Source: an uncultured Ectothiorhodospiraceae bacterium (GTDB lineage: Bacteria; Pseudomonadota; Gammaproteobacteria; UBA9214). From it: 5,390 nt of DNA. Of the stretch, positions 1 through 5,390 are shown one piece after another. The DNA lies in assembly GCA_947258945.1 (NCBI GenBank), contig CAMYKJ010000223.1, forward strand, positions 764 to 6,153, in the 5' to 3' direction. Position numbers and translations under genes: made by a program. Numbering within the stretch: the first letter of the stretch is position 1; the number at the start of each line of letters is the position of its first letter. The notes beneath the pieces were generated by a model. The model had not been told where the DNA came from. It was given only the letters and a program-made list of their open reading frames with translations, and did not search any database.

Positions 1-37
1 ACCCCGTTGTGTAAAGAGGACACGACAGCGCAACAGG

Positions 38-73
38 CCGGCAAGTCCCGGGCTTGACCCGGGACTTGGCTGG
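38..73. repeat. GC-rich hairpin downstream of the kinase
   Basis: CAAGTCCCGGG (42-52) and CCCGGGACTTG (58-68) are perfect 11-bp inverted copies around a 5-base loop. Four more pairs (38-41 with 70-73, one G-T) extend the stem past a one-base bulge. It lies about 90 bp beyond the kinase stop codon on the minus strand. It could be a REP-like unit or a transcription barrier, but no T-run follows on either strand, so a standard intrinsic terminator is not supported. Confidence 0.7.
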
Positions 74-103
74 TCATCGCCCGGCGGATGCGCCAGGGTG
101 CGT

Positions 104-137
104 CCCGGCGGCTATCGCCTGTTTGTCGCCTGCCGGG
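104..137. repeat. Second hairpin after the kinase stop codon
   Basis: CCCGGC (104-109) plus GGC (110-112) pair with GCC (128-130) and GCCGGG (132-137), with T131 as a bulge and a 15-base loop. The loop and 3' arm contain a direct repeat TCGCCTG (115-121 and 126-132), and CCCGGCGG occurs both at 80-87 and 104-111. It is the first structure met by transcription leaving the kinase gene, 26 bp past the stop. Its role is unknown. Nothing else gene-like is visible in 1-162. Confidence 0.45.
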
Positions 138-162
138 GGCTCGTGTCCTGCGGCGGACTCAG

Positions 163-2637
163 TTAATGCCGGCTTTGCTCAAGATATACTTCCAGCTCCC
201 TGCAAGCGCCCTGATACAGCTTTTCCAGCTGGCCGACATAATCCACCATGCTGGAACGATCCAGTTCCTGCCGCTGTTTGCTCTCCGCCTCGACGCATAT
301 TTGCGCGATCGAGCTTACCCCCACGGTCGCCGCACTTCCCTTGAATTCATGCACAATCTTCAGGAAGGCACCCTGATCATCGGAAGAGGAGACATCCTGG
401 AGTGCGGCGATATGCTTTTCCCCGTCACCGATGAACTGCCTGAGCACCCCGGGAAGAAAATCAGGCCTGGACGAAAATTTCTCCAGTTTGTCGAGCGATG
501 CCGAATCAATATAACGCCACGCCGTTCCAGCGGGCTCCATTGCCGCAGGGAAAGGCTGGATATCGGCCATGCCCTTGTCATGCTCCTTCGCCGGCCGGGT
601 GAGCCTGTCGATGGTCTCGATCAGGCGCTTGGCATCGACCGGCTTGGTCAGATAATCATCGGCCCCGGCCTGCCTGCATTCTTCGATAGTTTCGGGCAGG
701 GCATTCGCCGAGAGCATGATCACCGGCATATTCATGTCTGTTTCCATAAAATGATAGGCCTTGAGCACGTTCAGGCCTGAAATTTTCGGCATATTCATAT
801 CCAGAATCACAATATCGAAATCCGTATCCCTTTCGGTCAGAATATCCAGCGCCTCTTCGCCATCGCCGGCTACCTGCACCTGATGACCGGCGCGCTCCAG
901 AATAGCCGTGAGCACGGTCTGGTTCACGTCGTTATCTTCCGCCAGAAGTACGCGCGCGCTGCGGGCTTTATCCCTTTCCCTGAAGTAGTCGGCCAGCGAG
1001 GCCACGCCCTGCGAAAGCTGATGTTCCGCGCAGGCCTCGTGAACCGCATTGAACAACAGCGACTCGTTGACCGGTGTATAGAGCACCGCAGAGTAACCCG
1101 TCATCATCAGGGATTGCATATCGCCTGATTCAAGCCTTGAGTCAATGAGAATCAACGACACATTGGCAAGCATCGTCTCCTCTTTGATGGAGTCGGCGAA
1201 CTGTGCGGCATCCATACTCAACAGCTCTCTCTCGACAATCACGGTGCGAAACGGCATGGATTGTTCACTGGCGGTAACCAGCCGGGAAAACAGTTGCGCC
1301 GTTCCCGTGACTGCCTCGAATTCCACCCCCCATCTCTGCAAATACTTTTCGACTTCCGGGATGACAGCATCGCCCAGCAAGACAAGCACGCGTACATCGG
1401 GAAAAGACGAATGTGCCAGCTCCTGCTTGCTGACAGCGGGCTGGCGCTCAAAGGGCAGGTCAAACCAGAACATGCCGCCCATCAATGTAGCCAGTTCCCT
1501 GGAAATCGCCGTGCCAAGACCTGTCCCGCCATACACACGTGTAACCGTGGCATCAGCCTGGACAAATCTCTCGAAGATATTCTCCTGGGCCTCTTCCGAC
1601 ATGCCGATGCCGGTATCAATCACCCTGAACCGGATCCATGCACGTTTATCCGGTGCATCTTCAAGGCACTGCACCATAACAGTGACGCCGCCCTGCTCGG
1701 TGAATTTGATGGCATTGCTGAGCAAATTCATCAATATCTGCCGGACATGCAATTCGTCGCCCTGCAGCCGGAACGGTATTGCAGGATCGATGTGGCAATT
1801 CAGATCAAGGTCTTTCTTCCTGGCCTGCGAAGTGAATGTTTTGACGGTATTGTTCACCAGCGCATGCAAGTCAAACGGCCTTGATTCGGTGACAAGCTTG
1901 CCGGCTTCAATTTTTGAAATATCGAGAATATCCTCGATCAATGCCAGCAAGGTATGCCCCGATGTCTGAATCGCACCGGTATATTCCTTCTGTTCCCTGT
2001 CAAGTGATGTGGTTGTGAGCAAATCGCTCATGCCGATAATGCCGTTGAGGGGCGTACGCAGCTCATGACTCATCTTTGCCAGGAACCGCGATTTGGCATG
2101 GTTGGCTTCCTCCGCCACCCTGATCGCCTGATGCAGCTTCCGAATCAAGCCGGCCATGTACAACGGCACCAGCGCCAGGGTGATCAGCAAGCCGAGTCCA
2201 AACCAGAAGTGCTCTGACCAGAATGGAGACAACACCAGGACAGCTGTTAAACCGGTTGCGGCACACAGCGTGGCTAACACAAGATAGTTCACGCCATAGC
2301 GAAAACCGTTGCCAACGACAACCCAAAGATACAGGGCGACCAGCGGGGTGCCTCCCTCACCCGCCAGGGACAGGCCGACTGAGGCCCCTGTCATATCGCC
2401 GACGATACCCAGCACCCGCCGGGGCACGTTCTTTGCCGGTGAAAGCAGAATCCATGCGAATATGACGACTGCTACCGCCAGATAGCTGCCTGCGAGCAGG
2501 GTGACCGAATCCAGTTCGGTGGTGGAAAAATAGAGAAAGATCAGGCTCATAATAACGACACGAATAAGCGCCTGCTCGTGCTCGCTATCCGGCCGCCCAC
2601 GCAGGCGGCCCCGGGTCCATTCGATCCACTTCATCAT
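163..2637 (-). CDS. RpfC-like hybrid sensor histidine kinase (HisKA-HATPase-pseudoREC-REC-Hpt)
   Basis: An inner-membrane phosphorelay kinase of 824 residues. The N-terminus has a DSEH motif (17-20) followed by about six hydrophobic segments (roughly 24-40, 46-66, 74-92, 97-112, 117-137, 144-162) with no large periplasmic domain. This resembles RpfC, the receptor for diffusible-signal-factor fatty acids, including the later FRYGVNYL segment. HisKA follows with SHELRTP and phospho-acceptor H191. HATPase has the N box around N304/N308, G1 DTGIG (341-345) and G2 GTGLG (371-375). A receiver at 561-680 has acidic pair E567/D568, phospho-acceptor D613, S643 and K665. A C-terminal Hpt has H763 in HEFKGSA. 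Xanthomonas RpfC is about 100 residues shorter; the extra length is a degenerate receiver at 414-535. About 12 residues normally present between the G2 box and the final FWF strand are missing at 388/389. ATG-ATG starts the gene, with a weak GAGA a few bases upstream. No rpfF or rpfG lies beside it, so its ligand and partner are unknown. The architecture is clear; the DSF-sensing role is inference. Confidence 0.96.
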   Translation of the reverse strand: MMKWIEWTRGRLRGRPDSEHEQALIRVVIMSLIFLYFSTTELDSVTLLAGSYLAVAVVIFAWILLSPAKNVPRRVLGIVGDMTGASVGLSLAGEGGTPLVALYLWVVVGNGFRYGVNYLVLATLCAATGLTAVLVLSPFWSEHFWFGLGLLITLALVPLYMAGLIRKLHQAIRVAEEANHAKSRFLAKMSHELRTPLNGIIGMSDLLTTTSLDREQKEYTGAIQTSGHTLLALIEDILDISKIEAGKLVTESRPFDLHALVNNTVKTFTSQARKKDLDLNCHIDPAIPFRLQGDELHVRQILMNLLSNAIKFTEQGGVTVMVQCLEDAPDKRAWIRFRVIDTGIGMSEEAQENIFERFVQADATVTRVYGGTGLGTAISRELATLMGGMFWFDLPFERQPAVSKQELAHSSFPDVRVLVLLGDAVIPEVEKYLQRWGVEFEAVTGTAQLFSRLVTASEQSMPFRTVIVERELLSMDAAQFADSIKEETMLANVSLILIDSRLESGDMQSLMMTGYSAVLYTPVNESLLFNAVHEACAEHQLSQGVASLADYFRERDKARSARVLLAEDNDVNQTVLTAILERAGHQVQVAGDGEEALDILTERDTDFDIVILDMNMPKISGLNVLKAYHFMETDMNMPVIMLSANALPETIEECRQAGADDYLTKPVDAKRLIETIDRLTRPAKEHDKGMADIQPFPAAMEPAGTAWRYIDSASLDKLEKFSSRPDFLPGVLRQFIGDGEKHIAALQDVSSSDDQGAFLKIVHEFKGSAATVGVSSIAQICVEAESKQRQELDRSSMVDYVGQLEKLYQGACRELEVYLEQSRH
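1033..1398 (-). other. Degenerate (pseudo-) receiver domain inside the kinase
   Basis: Residues about 414-535 of the kinase have the hydrophobic periodicity of a receiver domain (VRVLVLLGD, then [17 protein letters not shown] and AVLYTPVN at the positions of beta strands 1, 3, 4 and 5). The catalytic residues are gone: the phospho-acceptor position reads E469 in VIVER instead of Asp, the first-strand acidic pair is absent, and the lysine before the proline of the KP motif is T521. It is probably a non-phosphorylatable, structural or regulatory receiver. The fold assignment comes from pattern only. Confidence 0.65.
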
Positions 2638-2683
2638 GAATTCTCTACGCTTGGTCCTGGAATATGTCCGGCCAGATGAGAAT

Positions 2684-2741
2684 AATGGGGTCAGGGCACA
2701 ATTTAACCTAATATTAGGAGAAATTGTGCCCTGACCCCATT
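2684..2741. repeat. 58-bp near-perfect palindromic element (GGGGTCAGGGCACA family)
   Basis: The arms 2684-2704 and 2721-2741 are perfect 21-bp inverted copies with the core GGGGTCAGGGCACA. The centre, CCTAATATTAGG at 2707-2718, is itself a perfect 12-bp palindrome, so only two base pairs (2705-2706 against 2719-2720) are mismatched over the whole unit. It fills half of the divergent gap between the kinase and tag, ending 7 bp before the tag ATG. It is far longer than a normal operator, and related sequences lie in the other intergenic regions. It could fold as a cruciform in DNA or as a strong hairpin in RNA. The best fit is a REP-like or MITE-like palindromic repeat. Confidence 0.9.
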
Positions 2742-2748
2742 TGTTTCC

Positions 2749-3342
2749 ATGTCATTTGATCCCACGCTCCCGCGCTGCCAGTGGCCCGGCAAGGTCGAGA
2801 CCAACCCGCTGATGGTCGCCTACCATGATACCGAGTGGGGTGTCCCGGTGCATGATGATCGCAGGCACTTCGAGTACCTGGTGCTGGACGCCTTCCAGGC
2901 CGGCCTCAGCTGGTCGACGGTATTGAACAAGCGCGAGAACTTTCGCGAGGCCTTCGACAAGGTAAACACGCTGCTGGGCAACGCCGGCATCATTCGCAAC
3001 CGGCTGAAGATTGAAGCGACAATCAACAATGCACGCATGTTCCTGGAACTGCAGGACCGCGAGGGCTCGTTCGATGACTTCATCTGGCAGTTCGTCGATG
3101 GCCGGACCCGGCACAATCGCTGGCGCACCCTGAAGCAGCTGCCCGCCTGCACCGCCCAGTCGGACGCAATGAGCAAGGCAATGCAGGAACTCGGATTCAA
3201 GTTCGCTGGCTCAACGATATGTTATGCCTACATGCAGGCGGCGGGGCTCGTGAACGACCATGTGACGGGCTGTTTTCGCCACGGGCAGATTCGCAATATG
3301 CAGCGGCAGAGGCATGGGAAGCGGGAAAGGGGTCAGGAATAA
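2749..3342 (+). CDS. tag: DNA-3-methyladenine glycosylase I (Tag)
   Basis: A cytoplasmic base-excision repair enzyme of the helix-hairpin-helix superfamily that removes 3-methyladenine from alkylated DNA. The 197 residues carry the family signatures [44 protein letters not shown] and LVNDHVTGC. The zinc ligands of E. coli Tag (C4, H17, H175, C179) correspond to C10, H26, H171 and C175; base-pocket Y16 and W46 correspond to Y25 and W55, while E38 appears as D47. Compared with E. coli Tag, W55 to G80 is 25 residues instead of 38, so 13 residues are missing around residues 70-75, whereas G80 to H171 keeps the exact spacing of 91. The last 12 or so residues, beyond the conserved core, are encoded by an inverted repeat. 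The start is the only ATG before the first zinc ligand but has no Shine-Dalgarno sequence; a 58-bp palindrome ends 7 bp upstream. Family identity is certain; activity is not, because of the internal deletion. Confidence 0.95.
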   Translation: MSFDPTLPRCQWPGKVETNPLMVAYHDTEWGVPVHDDRRHFEYLVLDAFQAGLSWSTVLNKRENFREAFDKVNTLLGNAGIIRNRLKIEATINNARMFLELQDREGSFDDFIWQFVDGRTRHNRWRTLKQLPACTAQSDAMSKAMQELGFKFAGSTICYAYMQAAGLVNDHVTGCFRHGQIRNMQRQRHGKRERGQE

Positions 3343-3372
3343 AGTATCCGACCCCTTTCCCGTGCCTCTGCC
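3305..3372. repeat. 68-bp inverted repeat between convergent genes, possible bidirectional terminator
   Basis: The right arm 3350-3372 pairs with a split left arm: 3322-3334 (13 bp, CGGGAAAGGGGTC) and 3305-3314 (10 bp, GGCAGAGGCA). The left arm contains 7 extra bases (3315-3321), an imperfect tandem copy of the adjacent CGGGAAAG. The loop at 3335-3349 contains the tag stop codon. The left arm encodes the last dozen residues of Tag and the right arm touches the stop codon of the dCache-PAS gene. Placed between two convergent genes, the inner 13-bp stem could stop transcription from both sides, although no T-run follows it. The GGGGTCAGG core links it to the element upstream of tag. Confidence 0.85.
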
Positions 3373-4925
3373 TATCTGATTTTGCTCACACCGTCTCGAT
3401 GAGACAGGTCGATGATACTCACCAGGATCAACTGCCGGTCCTGGTCCGTGTAGGGGGTCAGCCCCACTTCCACAGGTATTGTCGAACCTTCTTTTCTGAC
3501 GGCTTTCAATTCACGCCCCGTACCCATCATGCGAGCCTCTGGCGCTCGCAGATATTGCTCTCGATGGTGTGCATGTTGTTCCTGCAAACCGGCCGGCAGC
3601 ATTGCATCCACCAGGACACCTTCGAGCTCCCCTCTTTCATAGCCCAGCAGTCGTTCTGCTGCAAGGTTGGAAATTTCAATGCGGCCATCCCTGTCAACGA
3701 CCAATTGGCCAATACTGCTGGCATCAACCAGGCGATGGAAGCGCTGTTCAAGTTCTTTCATGCGCTCCATGCTTGAGACACGCTCCCTGGCATAGGCCGC
3801 CTCAATCTCCGCGCGTCGTGCGCGGGCAGTGCCGCTCAGGTAAAAGAACAGTGTAATCGCGTAAACAGACAGGATAAAAATGCTGGCGAGGGTAATCAGC
3901 ATCAGATTTTCGCGACGCATAGCTTCCATGGTTCCGGTTGGCCGATGCGCAATCAGCGACAGCGTGAAGTCGTCAGAGATCATCTGGTCAAACGCGATCA
4001 TATGTTGCGGAAATACCAGGTTCAACTTCTTGAAGGTATCTACCGGGGACAACTTTCTCCAGGTCCACAATCCATCTGTTGATTCCAGGTTACCCACGTC
4101 GCGCGCAGATACTTTCTCCCAGACGTCCGGATGAAGCGCGGAGAAATCCACGCCCGGTTCCTCCCCTTCCAGGGTCAGGGCGTTCTCAGTGCTGGAGTTC
4201 AACAGAACCCCTTCCTGGTTGACCAGCAAGTATTCCACCTCCAGGTCCGACTGCTTCCTGGTACGGATAAATTCAAACAGGTATCTCATCTCGATATTGA
4301 TGACGATAATACCGCGGCGTTTCTGTTCACTGTCCGCTACCGGCGTGGCAATACGGAGCATCGGCTTCGGCGGCATCTCCATCTGTCCGCGCTCTTCATT
4401 GAGGTCAATGCGGGAGATATACAGCTCACCGGGCAGCATTGCATTGGCCGCCTTGAAATAGTAGCGGTCGCTCTTGTCCTGCAGGTCCTGCGGGGCCACC
4501 ACGAAGGGCTCTCCCCGATCACGCATTATCCTTGCCCGTTCAATACCGGATGCATCAATCCACCGAATCTGTTGATACAGCGGGTTGCGTCGTGCGAGTG
4601 TCAGAAAGGAAGACTCCAGTATGCGCAGTTGTTTCGGCTCGGGCGAATCCAGCGCCTGCAGGGTAAAGACTTCCGTGGAAATGGAGTGCAGATGTTTCAG
4701 CGAAAGAATGACCTCGGCACCCAGAAACCCGCTAACCAGCTGGAGCTGGGTGTCATCGTAATCGAGCATCTCGTCGATGCGGGCTTCCTGCCGTACCTTG
4801 GCAAGAGAATATCCAACCATCAGCACCAAGGCCGCCATCGGCAGAAACAGGCCGACAAACACGAGTTTGTTAATTCGTCCGTTCTTCTTGCTTGCGGTCG
4901 TATCGGTTTCCGTCATCGCATCCAT
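3372..4925 (-). CDS. Membrane dCache-PAS sensor protein without an output domain
   Basis: A 517-residue inner-membrane sensor. The cytoplasmic N-terminus is followed by a membrane helix at about 20-42. A periplasmic double-Cache-type region (about 43-335) has the family pattern PLYQQIRWID, then RYYFKAA, GELYISRIDLNEE, PPKPMLRIATPV and RRGIIVINIEMRYL. A second helix lies at about 339-362 and a charged linker at 365-395. One PAS domain (about 392-507) has GQLVVDRDGRIEISNLAAERLLGY and ends in ILVSIIDLSHRD. In relatives such a PAS leads into HisKA/HATPase or GGDEF/EAL; here translation stops ten residues later, exactly where an inverted repeat begins. Either the gene was cut short or the protein works by contact with a separate partner. 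Two starts are possible: M1 at 4925, which fits a leaderless transcript from the promoter described separately, and M4 at 4916. The ligand is unknown; Cache domains commonly bind small metabolites such as amino or organic acids. Confidence 0.93.
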   Translation of the reverse strand: MDAMTETDTTASKKNGRINKLVFVGLFLPMAALVLMVGYSLAKVRQEARIDEMLDYDDTQLQLVSGFLGAEVILSLKHLHSISTEVFTLQALDSPEPKQLRILESSFLTLARRNPLYQQIRWIDASGIERARIMRDRGEPFVVAPQDLQDKSDRYYFKAANAMLPGELYISRIDLNEERGQMEMPPKPMLRIATPVADSEQKRRGIIVINIEMRYLFEFIRTRKQSDLEVEYLLVNQEGVLLNSSTENALTLEGEEPGVDFSALHPDVWEKVSARDVGNLESTDGLWTWRKLSPVDTFKKLNLVFPQHMIAFDQMISDDFTLSLIAHRPTGTMEAMRRENLMLITLASIFILSVYAITLFFYLSGTARARRAEIEAAYARERVSSMERMKELEQRFHRLVDASSIGQLVVDRDGRIEISNLAAERLLGYERGELEGVLVDAMLPAGLQEQHAHHREQYLRAPEARMMGTGRELKAVRKEGSTIPVEVGLTPYTDQDRQLILVSIIDLSHRDGVSKIR

Positions 4926-4931
4926 ACCTTA

Positions 4932-4960
4932 ATAATACGCAAAATACAGAATGGTGTCAG
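4932..4960 (-). promoter_or_regulatory. Sigma70-type promoter for the dCache-PAS gene
   Basis: On the minus strand, CTGACA (4955-4960, 5 of 6 to TTGACA) is separated by exactly 17 bp from TATTAT (4932-4937, 5 of 6 to TATAAT). The start of transcription would fall 6-7 bp further, at about 4925-4926, on or next to the first ATG of the gene. That predicts a leaderless mRNA, or a leader of about 10 bases if M4 is used. The -35 hexamer lies inside the degenerate repeat copy. The prediction is from sequence only. Confidence 0.55.
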
Positions 4961-4983
4961 AGCACATTTTTACCTAATATAGG
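4951..4983. repeat. Degenerate half-copy of the GGGGTCAG palindrome family
   Basis: ATGGTGTCAGAGCACA followed by ACCTAATATAGG matches 2685-2718 of the element upstream of tag, with four substitutions and one missing base. It includes a damaged version of the CCTAATATTAGG centre. The expected right arm does not follow directly; a second left-arm-like copy begins at 4994 instead. It lies in the divergent gap between the dCache-PAS gene and the DsrE-like gene. Confidence 0.75.
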
Positions 4984-4991
4984 TTCTGGAA

Positions 4992-5059
4992 ATCAATGGG
5001 CTCAGACACGATTTAAACGGTAGCATAACGTCTGGCCTGTCGAGTCTGACCCCGTTGAT
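4992..5059. repeat. Imperfect inverted repeat of the GGGGTCAG family
   Basis: The left arm 4992-5010 (ATCAATGGGCTCAGACACG) and the right arm 5041-5059 are inverted copies matching at 16 of 19 positions, separated by 30 bp. Read on the minus strand the right arm contains CAACGGGGTCAGACTC, close to the arm core of the element at 2684-2741. It ends 21 bp before the ATG of the DsrE-like gene and 7 bp before its ribosome binding site. Confidence 0.75.
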
Positions 5060-5080
5060 CCTGGCTAAAAGGCTCACGAA

Positions 5081-5390
5081 ATGAGAATGGTACTCGTTAC
5101 AGTCACCCTGCTAACCGCGCTTGCCGGGTTCCAGGCGAGCGCTGTTGCAGCGGATGATATCGAGGCACTGCTGGCGGCCGGGGAGGCACCGGCGGGGATC
5201 GTCTTCGAAATCGTCAGCGGCGACGCGGATACACTGGGCAAGCTGCTGACCGGGGTGCGCGCCGACATCGAGCGCCTGCGGGTGCGCTTTCCCGGGCTGC
5301 CGGTCGCCGTTGTCAGCCACGGCGAGGAACAGTTTGCCCTGACCACGGCGAACCTTGCAGACGATCCCGGACTGGATGCGATTGCCCGCG
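5081..5390 (+). CDS. Exported DsrE/DsrF-like protein, 5' part only
   Basis: An open frame starts at ATG 5081 and leaves the window after 103 complete codons with no stop. AAAAGG at 5067-5072 is a good ribosome binding site with an 8-base spacer, which selects M1 over M3. The first 23-24 residues form a signal peptide: MR, a hydrophobic core VLVTVTLLTALAG, and an Ala-X-Ala site in SAVAA before DDIEALL. The mature part (GIVFEIVSGD, then KLLTGVRADIERLRVRFPG and LPVAVVSHGEEQFAL) resembles periplasmic members of the DsrE/DsrF-like family, in which a beta strand with VFEI is followed by a long helix and a strand with VVSHG. Cytoplasmic DsrE is a sulfur carrier in sulfur oxidation; the role of exported members is poorly known. 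The conserved cysteine region, if any, lies beyond the window. By eye its GC is higher than that of the two signalling genes. Confidence 0.78.
   Translation, partial: MRMVLVTVTLLTALAGFQASAVAADDIEALLAAGEAPAGIVFEIVSGDADTLGKLLTGVRADIERLRVRFPGLPVAVVSHGEEQFALTTANLADDPGLDAIAR

Noticed and set aside
38..137. An intrinsic terminator for the kinase
   Set aside because: Both hairpins are strong but neither is followed by a T-run on the minus strand.
88..780. A 230-codon open frame on the plus strand opposite the kinase 3' end
   Set aside because: It lies fully antisense to the receiver and Hpt domains, whose motifs are intact on the minus strand; its protein has no recognisable family pattern.
1145..1969. 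A 274-codon plus-strand open frame opposite the kinase core
   Set aside because: Its length follows from codon use of the opposite gene; the product is rich in Ser, Arg and Cys without any motif, and HisKA/HATPase signatures are on the other strand.
2658..2686. A tag promoter using AATAAT at 2681-2686 as the -10
   Set aside because: The -10 is fair but no acceptable -35 lies 16-18 bp upstream, so no promoter is annotated.
2684..2741. The palindrome as a classical operator for a dimeric regulator of the kinase or tag
   Set aside because: At 58 bp it is much longer than usual operators, and related copies occur by unrelated genes, which fits a repeat family better.
2716..2748. An upstream CTG start for tag at 2731, using AGGAG at 2716-2720
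   Set aside because: The frame is open and the spacing of 10 is possible, but CTG starts are rare and the extension would be encoded by the repeat arm, so ATG 2749 is kept.
4131..4982. A 283-codon plus-strand open frame opposite the sensor gene
   Set aside because: It is antisense to the well-supported dCache region and runs into the repeat area; no ribosome binding site or family motif is seen.
2684..5059. A CRISPR array or integron attC sites
   Set aside because: The repeats are palindromic, variable, kilobases apart and not regularly spaced; no attC core sites, integrase or cas genes are present.
5074..5346. Minus-strand open frames opposite the DsrE-like gene
   Set aside because: The plus strand has a ribosome binding site, signal peptide and DsrE-like pattern; the minus frames are low-complexity Ser/Arg/Ala.

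Overview
The window reads as the chromosome of a gammaproteobacterium with moderate-to-high GC. The basis is an RpfC-type hybrid kinase, an E. coli-like Tag glycosylase, a dCache-PAS sensor and a DsrE-family protein. A sulfur-oxidising relative is possible but rests mainly on the partial DsrE-like gene. I see no tRNA, rRNA, CRISPR array, transposase gene or integrase.

Layout: 1-162 holds no gene, only two GC-rich hairpins downstream of the kinase. 163-2637 (-) is an 824-residue RpfC-like hybrid histidine kinase (six membrane segments, HisKA, HATPase, degenerate receiver, active receiver, Hpt). 2638-2748 is a divergent gap half filled by a 58-bp near-perfect palindrome. 2749-3342 (+) is tag, 3-methyladenine DNA glycosylase I. 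3305-3372 is a second long inverted repeat that supplies both the 3' end of tag and the position of the next gene's stop. 3372-4925 (-) is a membrane dCache-PAS protein with no output domain. 4926-5080 is a divergent gap with degenerate copies of the same repeat family and a good sigma70-type promoter. 5081-5390 (+) is the start of an exported DsrE/DsrF-like protein that runs off the window.

The genes do not form an operon: orientations alternate -, +, -, +. Two encode signalling proteins, one DNA repair, one probably sulfur-related or unknown periplasmic work. What links the regions is the repeat family: each of the three complete intergenic regions carries an inverted repeat with a GGGGTCAG-type core. 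These elements appear to have changed the genes beside them: one lies 7 bp from the tag start and leaves it without a visible ribosome binding site, one forms the tag C-terminus and sits at the abrupt end of the sensor gene, and one seems to provide the -35 hexamer of the sensor gene promoter.

Two proteins also show clean in-frame losses of conserved blocks compared with family members: 13 residues in Tag and about 12 in the kinase ATP-binding domain just after the G2 box. Whether both remain active is the main functional question.
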